IMG/VR virus record: IMGVR_UViG_3300045922_000149
Coordinates: 1 to 44,935 of that record
Source: a virus
Strand: one strand, 5' to 3'
DNA: 44,935 nucleotides
A program made the position numbers and the translations under genes. The notes beneath the pieces are model-generated. The model was given only the letters and a program-made list of their open reading frames with translations, made no database searches and was not told the origin of the DNA. The stretch's first letter is position 1, and each line of letters starts with the position of its first letter. Positions 1 through 6,542 of this stretch are shown piece after piece.

Positions 1-12
1 GACACGGAAGAT

Positions 13-21
13 TGTGGACAA
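13..21 (-). promoter_or_regulatory. DnaA-box-like site
   Basis: The plus strand reads TGTGGACAA, so the minus strand reads TTGTCCACA, one base from the DnaA box consensus TTATCCACA. The same site recurs in the right-hand repeat, and a perfect box in the opposite orientation lies about 140 bp upstream on the circular map. Host DnaA binding is inference. Confidence 0.45.
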
Positions 22-29
22 CTCCACTA

Positions 30-58
30 TTGACTTCGGCGCGGATTTGTTGTAGGTT
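30..58 (+). promoter_or_regulatory. Possible sigma70 promoter for the first early gene
   Basis: TTGACT at 30-35 is followed after exactly 17 bases by TAGGTT at 53-58. The -35 matches consensus in five of six positions; the -10 is weak (three of six). It lies 50 bases before the ATG at 109. A stronger promoter sits upstream on the circular map at 44592-44620, so this one may be secondary or fortuitous. Confidence 0.35.
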
Positions 59-108
59 GTTCGCAGGTTCACAGGCTCACAGTCCATCATCCATCGGGAG
101 AACCAAAC
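48..108 (+). repeat. Early-gene leader element, copy 1
   Basis: The leader contains CGCAGGTTCAC, AGGCTCAC and AGTCCATC, then the ribosome site GGGAGAACCAAAC directly before the ATG at 109. Closely related leaders lie at 471-525 and 1075-1139, and the ribosome-site half recurs before 1494, 1855 and 6291. The shared block is longer than a ribosome site needs, so it may be a regulatory target or a recombination joint for exchanging early genes. Both roles are inference. Confidence 0.7.
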
Positions 109-453
109 ATGTCCACCACCACCACCACCATGCCCCGCCTCACCCTCGCGATCGACGACACCGCCCTCAACCTCACCCGCGACGAGCAGGCGCTCGTCCT
201 CGATGTGACCCGCTCCGACGCGCGTTATGCGAGGAGCTATATCCGAGGCCTCCACCGCGTGAGCGGTGCCGACCTGATCGGAAAGGCCAAGGCCTGGAGC
301 GGGCGCTATTATGAGATGCGCCAGACGATTCACACTCGCTGCGCGGACCTCGGCATCCCGCTCGTCGAGGTCATCGGTCGCCACGGCTGCCGCTCCATTT
401 GGTCGGTGGACGCTCTCGCCGCCCATTTCGGCGTCAGTGAGCCCACCGCCTGA
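109..453 (+). CDS. Early hypothetical protein, 114 aa
   Basis: I do not recognise a family. The ATG is chosen because GGGAG lies eight bases upstream in the common early leader. The protein begins with five Thr from an ACC run (four in the partial right-end copy). It then has an Asp/Arg-rich helical middle, and its C-terminal third (from about residue 75) ends in DALAAHFGVSEPTA, which resembles a small helix-turn-helix or winged-helix recognition segment. A DNA-binding early regulator is possible but unproven. It is the first gene of the plus-strand early operon. Confidence 0.75.
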   Translation: MSTTTTTMPRLTLAIDDTALNLTRDEQALVLDVTRSDARYARSYIRGLHRVSGADLIGKAKAWSGRYYEMRQTIHTRCADLGIPLVEVIGRHGCRSIWSVDALAAHFGVSEPTA

Positions 454-470
454 TCGCACGCACGCAAAGG

Positions 471-525
471 TTTGTAGGTTCGGAAGGTTCGCAGGTTCAC
501 AGTCCATCCATCAGGAGACACGACG
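471..525 (+). repeat. Early-gene leader element, copy 2
   Basis: TAGGTTCGGAAGGTTCGC is followed by AGGTTCAC and AGTCCATC, then CAGGAGACACGACG before the ATG at 526. The piece at 490-508 matches copy 1 except that copy 1 holds one extra eight-base AGGCTCAC unit. The related units AGGTTCGC, AGGTTCGGA and AGGTTCAC suggest growth and loss of short tandem repeats. Confidence 0.7.
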
Positions 526-1077
526 ATGCTTTACGACGAAAGGGTTTTTCGGGTTTACTTGAATACCGACGCGCCTTGCTTGAAGAATGCTCGCGTCTGG
601 GAGGTTGCAGACAAGGTAAAGAAAGCACTGAAAGACGCATTCCCTTGCGCTACTGTCATCGTTTACGTGGAATCCGTGGGGAGCGACTTCGCGCCGTTTC
701 ACGTCACCTACGAGGCCCTGGAAGACGCTCGACGCATCGTCGATGATGTCGTACAGTCTGAAACTCGGCCCGAGCCCGAGCCCGCGCCCGAGCCCGCTTC
801 CATCCATCGGGAGACTAAGCAAGCAATGGACACCAGTGAGCCCATCATCTACGTTGCATTAAACGGCGACTCGACAGCTTTGCGCGATAATCCGTACTGG
901 CTATTCGCGGATAGTGCTAGCAAGCTGTATAAGATACTCCCGATGAACGCAATCGTACGCGTTTACCTTACGTATTGGGGTCCTGGATCGGCATACCGAC
1001 TCAAGGTGAAGCTTCCGCCATGCTCCCATTTCGATATTGTGGAAGCAATGCGCATCATTGAAGAAAGCTTGCCGTAG
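526..1077 (+). CDS. Fused tandem paralogue, two-domain early protein, 183 aa
   Basis: No known family is recognised. The protein contains two related domains of about 75-80 residues. Domain 1 (about 5-80) runs from FRVYLNTDAP to ARRIVDDVVQ; domain 2 (about 106-183) runs from IIYVALNGDS to AMRIIEESLP. Each has an N-terminal strand, a helix, a central hydrophobic strand and a C-terminal helix, as also in the proteins at 1140 and 2582. The linker (about 84-100) is rich in Pro-Glu and is encoded partly by a GCCCGA-like repeat. It then reads through CCATCCATCGGGAG, a remnant of the early leader and ribosome site. An internal ATG at 826 could still start the second domain alone (83 aa). Confidence 0.8.
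   Translation: MLYDERVFRVYLNTDAPCLKNARVWEVADKVKKALKDAFPCATVIVYVESVGSDFAPFHVTYEALEDARRIVDDVVQSETRPEPEPAPEPASIHRETKQAMDTSEPIIYVALNGDSTALRDNPYWLFADSASKLYKILPMNAIVRVYLTYWGPGSAYRLKVKLPPCSHFDIVEAMRIIEESLP
826..1077 (+). CDS. Possible internal start for the second domain of the fused early gene, 83 aa
   Basis: The ATG at 826 is in frame with the 526-1077 gene and follows CATCCATCGGGAG, nearly identical to the leader before the gene at 109. Spacing from GGGAG to ATG is 12 bases, longer than the 8-9 seen at sister genes, so initiation would be weaker. It marks the ancestral start of a gene that has since been fused to its upstream neighbour. Independent expression is inference. Confidence 0.35.
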   Translation: MDTSEPIIYVALNGDSTALRDNPYWLFADSASKLYKILPMNAIVRVYLTYWGPGSAYRLKVKLPPCSHFDIVEAMRIIEESLP

Positions 1078-1139
1078 GTCCGGAGGTTCGCAGGTTCGGA
1101 AGGTTCACAGGTTCACAATCCACTAGAGAGGAACGAACG
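1075..1139 (+). repeat. Early-gene leader element, copy 3
   Basis: TAGGTCCGGAGGTTCGC is followed by AGGTTCGGA, AGGTTCAC, AGGTTCAC and AATCCAC, then AGAGAGGAACGAACG before the ATG at 1140. It is the longest copy, with at least four AGGTTC-type units, and it starts within the stop codon region of the preceding gene. Confidence 0.7.
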
Positions 1140-1418
1140 ATGATGTATCCCGACCAAATCCACGTCGCAGTCGATTCCCTTTCCCTTATCTTCCCTTTCA
1201 TGACCTTGCGCGAGCTGGCGAAGCGAACCGAGGCGGCGCTACTGGCGGAGTTTCCCAATGCCTACATCATCGTCGAAGAGTCCGATATCCCTGGCGACGG
1301 ATTCGTGCGATGCTATAATGCGAAAGGTGACTGCTGCGATTTCGACACGTATCAATACGTGGATCACGTAATCGACGAAGCTTGGCGCAGCTATGCCCAA
1401 GGTACGGACGCAGTGTGA
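1140..1418 (+). CDS. Early hypothetical protein, 92 aa, same small family
   Basis: The ATG follows AGAGAGGAACGAACG and the third leader copy. No database family is recognised. The order of elements matches both domains of the 526-1077 protein: an N-terminal strand (IHVAVDSLSL), a helix (LRELAKRTEAALLAEF), a hydrophobic strand (AYIIVEE) and a C-terminal helix with a hydrophobic/acidic face (YVDHVIDEAW). Two Cys (CCDF) lie before the last helix. A strong hairpin follows the gene. Confidence 0.75.
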   Translation: MMYPDQIHVAVDSLSLIFPFMTLRELAKRTEAALLAEFPNAYIIVEESDIPGDGFVRCYNAKGDCCDFDTYQYVDHVIDEAWRSYAQGTDAV

Positions 1419-1429
1419 CGGGTAACTCG

Positions 1430-1461
1430 CACGGGAGGCAGGGAATGCCCTGCCTCCCGTG
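1430..1461 (+). terminator. Strong intergenic hairpin
   Basis: A perfect 14-bp stem (CACGGGAGGCAGGG paired with CCCTGCCTCCCGTG) closes an AATG loop between the genes ending at 1418 and starting at 1494. No U-tract follows, so it may attenuate transcription, stabilise the RNA 3' end or serve as a processing site rather than act as a simple intrinsic terminator. Confidence 0.6.
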
Positions 1462-1493
1462 AGGTCCACATTCCACTAGTGGAGAACCAAACG

Positions 1494-1814
1494 ATGCTCG
1501 GAACCCGCTTTCACATTCACGATAGTGCTCGCCAGCTTATGGCAGTCGTGAAGCTTGCTCATCCATCCACGCTTGAACGGCGCACGCTACTCGCCTGGGC
1601 GAATGGTGCTGATGTTATGCTGCGCCAAGGTACTGACTACCTTGGCCAAGATACTGTAGAAGTACTGCACGCAGTGCCCATGCCCGATGGCCATTCGGAA
1701 TTGCGATTAGTGGCAACCTTCGCATTCCTGATGCCTGCATGGGATTCGCGGTCGGCGGCTTTTCTTCTGCAGTCTGTCGCGCATAACGCGCATAGCATTA
1801 CTCGAATCGGGTAA
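1494..1814 (+). CDS. Early hypothetical protein, 106 aa, tandem duplicate of next gene
   Basis: The ATG at 1494 is preferred over an in-frame ATG at 1479 because GGAGAACCAAACG precedes it at normal spacing. The protein aligns along its whole length with the next gene: both begin M-x-GTRFH-HD, share a central TD-LGQ-TVEVL segment and have the C-terminal motif WDSRSAA-LL-S-A. Roughly half of the positions are identical by eye. No function is recognised. Confidence 0.8.
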   Translation: MLGTRFHIHDSARQLMAVVKLAHPSTLERRTLLAWANGADVMLRQGTDYLGQDTVEVLHAVPMPDGHSELRLVATFAFLMPAWDSRSAAFLLQSVAHNAHSITRIG

Positions 1815-1854
1815 TGAGCCCAAACGGAACAATTCACTAAGGGAGAACCAAACC

Positions 1855-2205
1855 ATGTTCGGAACTCGCTTTCACGTGCACGACCATGCGCACGTCGTCG
1901 TCGCAGTCGTGAAGCTTTCGCAGCATGGCACAATCACGCGGGAGACTCTTATCCGTTGGGCGGATCATTCCGGCATTCTCTTGCGTCCTGGGACCGATGT
2001 CCTAGGGCAACGCACGGTGGAAGTACTTACAGAAGTCCCTGCGCCGAACGATGACCTGGACCCGCCGGACAATGATTCAGACCGAGACCTGCTGTCCATC
2101 GCAATGGTGGCGCTCCCGTTCGTGCCACAATGGGATTCCCGGTCGGCAGCGTCCCTGCTGCGATCCATCGCGAAAGCTGCGGAGCGCATCGTCCGGGTCG
2201 AGTGA
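1855..2205 (+). CDS. Early hypothetical protein, 116 aa, tandem duplicate of previous gene
   Basis: It starts after AAGGGAGAACCAAACC. It is a diverged copy of the gene at 1494 and carries about ten extra acidic residues (around 70-80) between the TVEVL segment and the WDSRSAA motif. The conserved ends and variable middle suggest one compact fold with a tolerant surface loop. Function unknown. A GC-rich spacer and a putative promoter follow. Confidence 0.8.
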   Translation: MFGTRFHVHDHAHVVVAVVKLSQHGTITRETLIRWADHSGILLRPGTDVLGQRTVEVLTEVPAPNDDLDPPDNDSDRDLLSIAMVALPFVPQWDSRSAASLLRSIAKAAERIVRVE

Positions 2206-2278
2206 CGGCGCGGCGGGCGGGCGGATGCTGGCCAGCCCACCGGCACCCTCCCGGCCCGCCCACCGGCCCGATTCCCTC
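2206..2278 (+). other. GC-rich intergenic spacer with inverted segments
   Basis: The spacer is almost all G and C, with GGCGGGCGGGCGG near its start and CCGGCCCGCCCACCGG near its end that can pair in part. It separates the early paralogues from the next promoter and could act as a transcription pause or terminator, although no T-tract is present. Confidence 0.35.
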
Positions 2279-2307
2279 TTGCGCGTCCTTCTCCTGGGCA
2301 CTACATT
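2279..2307 (+). promoter_or_regulatory. Putative middle promoter 1
   Basis: TTGCGC at 2279-2284, a 17-base spacer, and TACATT at 2302-2307 followed by AG. The same boxes at the same spacing, also followed by AG, recur at 2810-2838. The spacers differ in sequence, so the boxes appear selected. It lies 28 bases before the ATG at 2335. Confidence 0.6.
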
Positions 2308-2334
2308 AGATGCCAACCCAACCCTGGAGGCCCA

Positions 2335-2550
2335 ATGTCGGCACTACCGTACCGTAAGAGCTACGAGATCATCGGATACGCACTCGAAGCGGACTGCATC
2401 TGTCGGTGCGCCCGCGACATGCTTGGGGTTGATCCAGCAACGCCTGGCCTCACTGACAGTGAAGGGAACCCCGTCGCCCCTGTCTTCCTCGACCAATGCG
2501 AGGAAGACACCTACTGCGGCAACTGCGGCGAACCCTTGATCGAATCGTGA
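2335..2550 (+). CDS. Small zinc-ribbon-like protein, 71 aa
   Basis: The ATG follows CCTGGAGGCCCA. Cysteines are paired in two knuckle-like places: CICRC at about residues 21-25 and CGNCG at about 61-65, a pattern that suggests metal binding. The centre is acidic and Pro-rich. The exact family is not recognised. It is the first gene after putative middle promoter 1. Confidence 0.7.
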   Translation: MSALPYRKSYEIIGYALEADCICRCARDMLGVDPATPGLTDSEGNPVAPVFLDQCEEDTYCGNCGEPLIES

Positions 2551-2581
2551 ACATCGCCACCCGCCCTAATCCGAGGAAACC

Positions 2582-2806
2582 ATGATAACGGTAAACATCG
2601 GCACCGATACAGATAGCATCCCCGCAAGCATGGTGCAACCCTATCTGGACCGTATCCGCGCCGCAATCAGGGAAGCATTGCCCGACGTTCCGGTTCTGAT
2701 CGAACCTCTCATTGTGTTCCCGGGTGTCATTATCACTGCGACGCCGGAGTATGTCGAGCATGTTGCTGCGGTGCGCGGCATCGTGGAGAGGTTGTGGGAA
2801 AGTTAG
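2582..2806 (+). CDS. Small early protein, 74 aa, fourth member of the duplicated family
   Basis: The start follows GAGGAAACC. The order of elements repeats that of the 526 and 1140 proteins: a strand (ITVNIGTDTD), a helix (YLDRIRAAIREALP), a hydrophobic strand (VPVLIEP) and a C-terminal helix (VAAVRGIVERLWES). Identity to the others is low, so relatedness rests on the shared pattern, length and location. Function unknown. Confidence 0.7.
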   Translation: MITVNIGTDTDSIPASMVQPYLDRIRAAIREALPDVPVLIEPLIVFPGVIITATPEYVEHVAAVRGIVERLWES

Positions 2807-2809
2807 CCC

Positions 2810-2838
2810 TTGCGCCCCATCGCGCACCCTGTTACATT
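2810..2838 (+). promoter_or_regulatory. Putative middle promoter 2
   Basis: TTGCGC at 2810-2815, 17 bases, TACATT at 2833-2838, then AG. The boxes match promoter 1. The -35 box starts immediately after the stop codon of the preceding gene. A leader of about 150 bases separates it from the ATG at 2992. Confidence 0.6.
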
Positions 2839-2887
2839 AGTGAATGAAGGTCGCGGCTATCCCTTCCCGTTCGCCGCACGGGCCGCC

Positions 2888-2906
2888 GCCGAGTCGGCTA
2901 CTCGGC
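2888..2906 (+). other. Hairpin in the 5' leader of the gene at 2992
   Basis: GCCGAGT and ACTCGGC form a 7-bp stem around a CGGCT loop, within the untranslated leader between promoter 2 and the ATG at 2992. It could be a regulatory or RNA-stabilising leader structure. No known riboswitch was recognised. Confidence 0.4.
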
Positions 2907-2991
2907 ACAAGCTGGAGCGGAACAATGGACCGGATCACAACCCTTCGCAACGCCATTCGCGCCCGCTCCGCATATTCGGAGGATTCATCCC

Positions 2992-3480
2992 ATGCGTACC
3001 GTACCATTTGGACCCGCCACGTCTCACAGTGGCAAGCCTCGGACTCTCACGTTCACGACATCCATTCCGGCGGAGCAAGCACCAGGATGGCAGCATTCGG
3101 AAGGAAAGGCGCTCGCCGTCATTCCTGCGGATGCTCCGCAAGTCATCGCGCCGACCTACGATGAGTTGGTTTCCACCGGTGGCGACAAGTTCGCACCTAC
3201 TGTCGAGGAATGGGCGCAGAATGCCGCTCGTGCGAAGGTGCGCGTCTTGCTCACGAATGAGTTCCGCAAGCTTGTGACGCCACCTTCCGATCCGGCAGCA
3301 TTCGCAACGGACGTTAGCGGTCGCATTACGGTTCAGTCACTGTTCGAAGAGGCCGGGCGGCGCGGTCGCAAGCCGGTCGTGAAGATCGCAAAGACTGACC
3401 TTGAAGCTGTACTCTCCGCGTCTCATCTGTCGGACGCCGAGAAGCTGGCGCGGTTTATGCAGATGGCGGGCCTGTCCTGA
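2992..3480 (+). CDS. Hypothetical protein, 162 aa
   Basis: The start follows CGGAGGATTCATCCC. The N-terminal 40 residues are Thr/Ser/Pro-rich and probably disordered. The C-terminal two-thirds are helical, with a stretch RRGRKPVVKIAKTDLEAVL and a final helix SDAEKLARFMQMAGLS. It could be a small DNA- or protein-binding regulator, but no family is recognised. It is transcribed alone between promoter 2 and the terminator at 3510. Confidence 0.75.
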   Translation: MRTVPFGPATSHSGKPRTLTFTTSIPAEQAPGWQHSEGKALAVIPADAPQVIAPTYDELVSTGGDKFAPTVEEWAQNAARAKVRVLLTNEFRKLVTPPSDPAAFATDVSGRITVQSLFEEAGRRGRKPVVKIAKTDLEAVLSASHLSDAEKLARFMQMAGLS

Positions 3481-3509
3481 AATGATGGGATTGCATTAGC
3501 TTGCATGGT

Positions 3510-3543
3510 GGGGAGGGAGCCGTCACGGTTTCCTCCCCATTTG
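3510..3543 (+). terminator. Rho-independent-type terminator
   Basis: A 13-bp stem (GGGGAGGGAGCCG with CGGTTTCCTCCCC, including two G-U pairs) and a TCA loop lie 30 bases after the stop codon at 3480. It is followed by ATTTG, a short imperfect U-tract. The hairpin is clear; the tail is weak. Confidence 0.65.
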
Positions 3544-3577
3544 TGCTGTCCATCACCTAACAACCCATGGGGAAGCA

Positions 3578-4180
3578 ATGCGAGACTATCACGCCCTACT
3601 GCAACGTGCCCTGGATTCCCTTTGGGAGGCTACGCGGTGCGATGCGCCCGCCGTCGTCGTGGCGGATGATGAAGTACCCTTCCCGATCCCCGTCCGAATT
3701 GATCCCGGCCCTATCCCGCACGTTCGCGTATCGTGCGCGTGGCTCGGCAAGATGGCGCTAGATCAAAGGATCGACCTAGTGCGTCACTTGCTCCGCCGCG
3801 TCGCGGAGTTTGTTCCGCGAATGACGCACACTCTAAGCAATGAACCGAAGTTCTCCATCGTCCTAGAAAACAATCGTTTCCGAAAGGATACGCGCACCTA
3901 TCGTGACATTCCACGCTTTGCGGAAACTTGTTCTATTACGCTACGCCATCCCGAGACTGGTGAAACGGAAACTGTCGCCGACGTGCCGACTCACCTTTTC
4001 CATTCGGCACTGGCGAATGCTCGCGCCCGGCTCGCGGCTAGAGTCTACGTCACGCAGCAAACAACGGAACGCGATGACGCCGTAGAGTTTATCACGCTCG
4101 CGCCATCGGAAAGCGATCCCAAGGCTACAATCGCCACAATCCACTACACGGGAGAGAACAGCAGCAATGGAAACGAATAG
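3578..4180 (+). CDS. Hypothetical protein, 200 aa
   Basis: The start follows CATGGGGAAGCA. No family is recognised. The protein has a short N-terminal helix, a central part with several Arg-rich helices (about 55-85) and beta-type segments, and a polar C-terminus. It overlaps the helicase gene by 14 bases, which implies translational coupling and perhaps a shared role in DNA metabolism. That role is inference from position. Confidence 0.75.
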   Translation: MRDYHALLQRALDSLWEATRCDAPAVVVADDEVPFPIPVRIDPGPIPHVRVSCAWLGKMALDQRIDLVRHLLRRVAEFVPRMTHTLSNEPKFSIVLENNRFRKDTRTYRDIPRFAETCSITLRHPETGETETVADVPTHLFHSALANARARLAARVYVTQQTTERDDAVEFITLAPSESDPKATIATIHYTGENSSNGNE

Positions 4181-5855
4181 CTTTGACGTGCAGGTCACGT
4201 TGCTTCGCACCCATCAGCTACGCGTCACATGGGCGGATCACCTGCCGACGATTTATCCGAACGGATTAGAAGGTGCCCGATGGCTCCAAGATGGCAACGG
4301 ATGGACGATCCCGGCGCTCGGCGCTACGGATTTGATGTTGTGGCTACGCACGCGCCATCCTGACTTGCGCGTGTCATTCGATCGCGGATCGGCAACCCTA
4401 ATTTTCGAGGCGCTCCAGCGCGAAGCGAATACGAACGAACTTGCCATTGCGGAGGATGGTGATACGCCGGAAGTGCTGTCGGTCCCTTCCCGCAACTTCC
4501 AGCGTGCGGCCCTAGCCTATCTGCTGCGCGGAAATCCGCGCAAGATTGTCGCCCTGGACACCGGACTCGGAAAAACTTTCGTCGCCGCTGCGTATACGAA
4601 CATCCGGCAAGCTAGGACGCTTTGGATCACGAAAGCTGCCCTAGACGAAAACCTAATGTGCGAAATCCACAAGCTGACAGGTCTCAAGGCAACGCGTCTC
4701 ATCGGCACGATTCCCAGCCCGACGGCCCAACATATCCTGCTGGACACAAGCGTTCAGCATATCGTGATGACTTACGAACAGCTTGCGTCTGGCATTCGGA
4801 AAACGGAAACAGGGGACAGCATCTCACTATGGGGATACATGCTTTCCGTTTCGCCATTCGATCTATTGGTTTGCGACGAAGCTCACAACCTTCGGAATCG
4901 ATCATCGAATCGTTATCACGTCGTTTCGATGTTGGCGAAGTCCATCCCGTCTGCCCTACTGCTGACGGCTACGCCCCTGGTGAACAACGGCGATGATCTG
5001 TTCTCCCTGCTGCACCTTCTGGACAAGTCTACGTTCGGAAGCTTAGTGGAGTTTCAGCGGATGTACACGTCCTACAACGGGAAAACAATCCGCAATCCCG
5101 AGAAACTCCGCCGCGACTTGCTTCCGTTCATGTTCCGCCGGGATAAGAAGGAAGTATTGAAAGACCTGCCGCCAGTCATCCGTTCCACGCATAATGTCAA
5201 CCTAGACGATGAATGGCGCAAGAAGTACCTGGACATTATGCAAGGCATCTATCGTGACTTGGCCGGTAGGATCACTGACGTTCCGAACTCGGTCCTAGCA
5301 CAAATCACTCGATGCCGTCAAGTATGTTCAGCCGCCAAAGTTGAACATACTGTGGAACTTGCGAGGAACCTCGAGGAACAAGGTGAGAAGTGTCTGGTAT
5401 TCACCGCGTTCAAGGAAACATCGGAAGTCCTAGCGAAGGAACTCTTCTGCGACGTAATCAACGGCGACGTGGACAAAGAAAATCGGATCAGGATACGGGA
5501 TCGTTTCATGAATGATCCGAACGTGAAGCATCTAGTCCTAACTTTGGGAACCGGAGGCGAAGGACTGACACTTACGAAGGCGACGGCGGCAATCATGAAT
5601 GACTATGCCTGGACGCCGATTGCCCATCAACAGGCGGAAGGTAGAGCATGGGGCAGACTGAATGACCTTCATGGGTTGCTTGTGTACTACGTTTCCATCT
5701 CCAATACTGTAGATGAGTTTATGTTGCAGACGCTGAAGCGGAAACAAACAATGATCGATCAGGCAGTTGATGGACAACGCAGCTTCGCTGAGGCTAACGC
5801 CTCAATGTTGTCTGATTTCATTGCGTATGTAGTGGAGAACAAAGGAAGGTTGTAG
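4167..5855 (+). CDS. SNF2/DEAH-type superfamily 2 helicase, 562 aa
   Basis: An ATP-dependent DNA translocase or helicase. Walker A DTGLGKT is at 131-137, motif II DEAH at about 237-240 and motif III TATP at about 267-270. The C-terminal RecA-like half has LVFTAF, then LTLGTGGEGLTL and QAEGRAWGR, the motif VI arginine region of SNF2 proteins. The N-terminal 110 residues contain a small domain with repeated Trp and Gly that may bind DNA. Such proteins serve in phage replication and recombination. The start overlaps the previous gene; a GC-rich non-coding block follows. Confidence 0.93.
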   Translation: METNSFDVQVTLLRTHQLRVTWADHLPTIYPNGLEGARWLQDGNGWTIPALGATDLMLWLRTRHPDLRVSFDRGSATLIFEALQREANTNELAIAEDGDTPEVLSVPSRNFQRAALAYLLRGNPRKIVALDTGLGKTFVAAAYTNIRQARTLWITKAALDENLMCEIHKLTGLKATRLIGTIPSPTAQHILLDTSVQHIVMTYEQLASGIRKTETGDSISLWGYMLSVSPFDLLVCDEAHNLRNRSSNRYHVVSMLAKSIPSALLLTATPLVNNGDDLFSLLHLLDKSTFGSLVEFQRMYTSYNGKTIRNPEKLRRDLLPFMFRRDKKEVLKDLPPVIRSTHNVNLDDEWRKKYLDIMQGIYRDLAGRITDVPNSVLAQITRCRQVCSAAKVEHTVELARNLEEQGEKCLVFTAFKETSEVLAKELFCDVINGDVDKENRIRIRDRFMNDPNVKHLVLTLGTGGEGLTLTKATAAIMNDYAWTPIAHQQAEGRAWGRLNDLHGLLVYYVSISNTVDEFMLQTLKRKQTMIDQAVDGQRSFAEANASMLSDFIAYVVENKGRL

Positions 5856-6196
5856 GTCGTGGGCCGTGGGCGGTGGCCGGGTGCAGTTTCCCGGCCCCGC
5901 TCCGGCGCGGAGCCCTGCATGGCCCCTAGCGCTCCGCTACGGCCCTCTAGCGCCCCGCTACGGCCTTACCTGACCCGCAAGGTAGCCTAGCCCTGCGGCC
6001 CTTCCTGGAGCGCCGATCCGGCCCCCTGCGGCCCCCTTGCCCTGCGCCCCCTGCCCTGCTACCTTGTCCCCACCGCGCACGGGTCCGGCCCGATCCGCTC
6101 CCTCGCCAAAGCAAAAACAAACCTTTGCGGAATGGCGACGAACTTCCCATGACACGACTCATCCGGTTGACGTGCCCTAGACGTGGAAATCCGCAC
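5856..6196. other. GC-rich non-coding block
   Basis: No convincing gene is present. The first 260 bases are dominated by C and G and contain a 19-base direct repeat, CTAGCGCTCCGCTACGGCC, at 5926-5944 and again with one mismatch at 5947-5965. From about 6110 the composition drops sharply (AAAGCAAAAACAAACC). A sharp GC-to-AT transition followed by iterons is a layout seen at replication origins and control regions, but nothing proves this. Confidence 0.6.
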
Positions 6197-6260
6197 AATC
6201 CATCCGATGCACACTCGGGCGAAATCCATCCGATACGCCCTTGGCCACAATCCATCCGAT
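6197..6260 (+). repeat. Three iterons spaced 26 bp
   Basis: AATCCATCCGAT occurs at 6197-6208, 6223-6234 and 6249-6260, each start exactly 26 bases after the last. The second and third copies extend to AATCCATCCGATACGCCCTT. Even spacing places them near the same helical face after about 2.5 turns. They end 30 bases before the ATG at 6291, so they could bind an activator or repressor of the replication operon, or a replication initiator. Confidence 0.75.
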
Positions 6261-6290
6261 ACGCCCTTCACCCAAAACGGAGAACAAACA

Positions 6291-6542
6291 ATGTACCTCT
6301 CAGAAAAGGATCGCGAAGCTGTGACTCGCGTCCATACTGAACTTGTAATGGCGCTTCAGGCCCTGGATGACATCGCATCAGGATACCCCGAAACGGGAAA
6401 CAAGAATCCCAATCGCTTTCGTAAGGCAGTCGAGGCACTCGGACTTGCCATCACGAACCTCGAAGATTTCACCTATGAAGGAACAGAAATCCTCGAGGAT
6501 GAACCTGACATGAACATCAACCCGGAGCATCCGTACTCATGA
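6291..6542 (+). CDS. Hypothetical protein, 83 aa
   Basis: The ATG at 6291 is chosen because GGAGAACAAACA precedes it; an upstream in-frame ATG lies in the iteron region. The protein is helical and ends in an acidic tail rich in Glu, Asp and Pro (about 60-83). It overlaps the next gene by ATGA. No family recognised. It is the first gene of the long replication operon. Confidence 0.75.
   Translation: MYLSEKDREAVTRVHTELVMALQALDDIASGYPETGNKNPNRFRKAVEALGLAITNLEDFTYEGTEILEDEPDMNINPEHPYS

Larger units (their letters stand above)
1..181. repeat. Left copy of the terminal direct repeat
   Basis: The first 181 bases recur at 44758-44935. The copies differ only in the run of ACC codons just after the start of the first gene: five ACC here, four at the right end. 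Such an overlap is expected when a circular or terminally redundant phage genome is assembled as a linear contig. The segment includes a DnaA-type box, a possible promoter and the first 73 bases of the first gene. Whether it is a physical end of the virion DNA or only an assembly overlap cannot be decided here. Confidence 0.95.

Noticed and set aside
12-314. Plus-strand frame overlapping the first early gene
   Set aside because: It lies out of frame with the better supported gene at 109, has low-complexity His/Pro/Arg composition and no ribosome site.
2810-3277. Plus-strand frames upstream of and overlapping the gene at 2992
   Set aside because: One (from ATG 2925) begins plausibly but runs through the 2992 gene in another frame and has no ribosome site; the region holds a promoter and leader instead.
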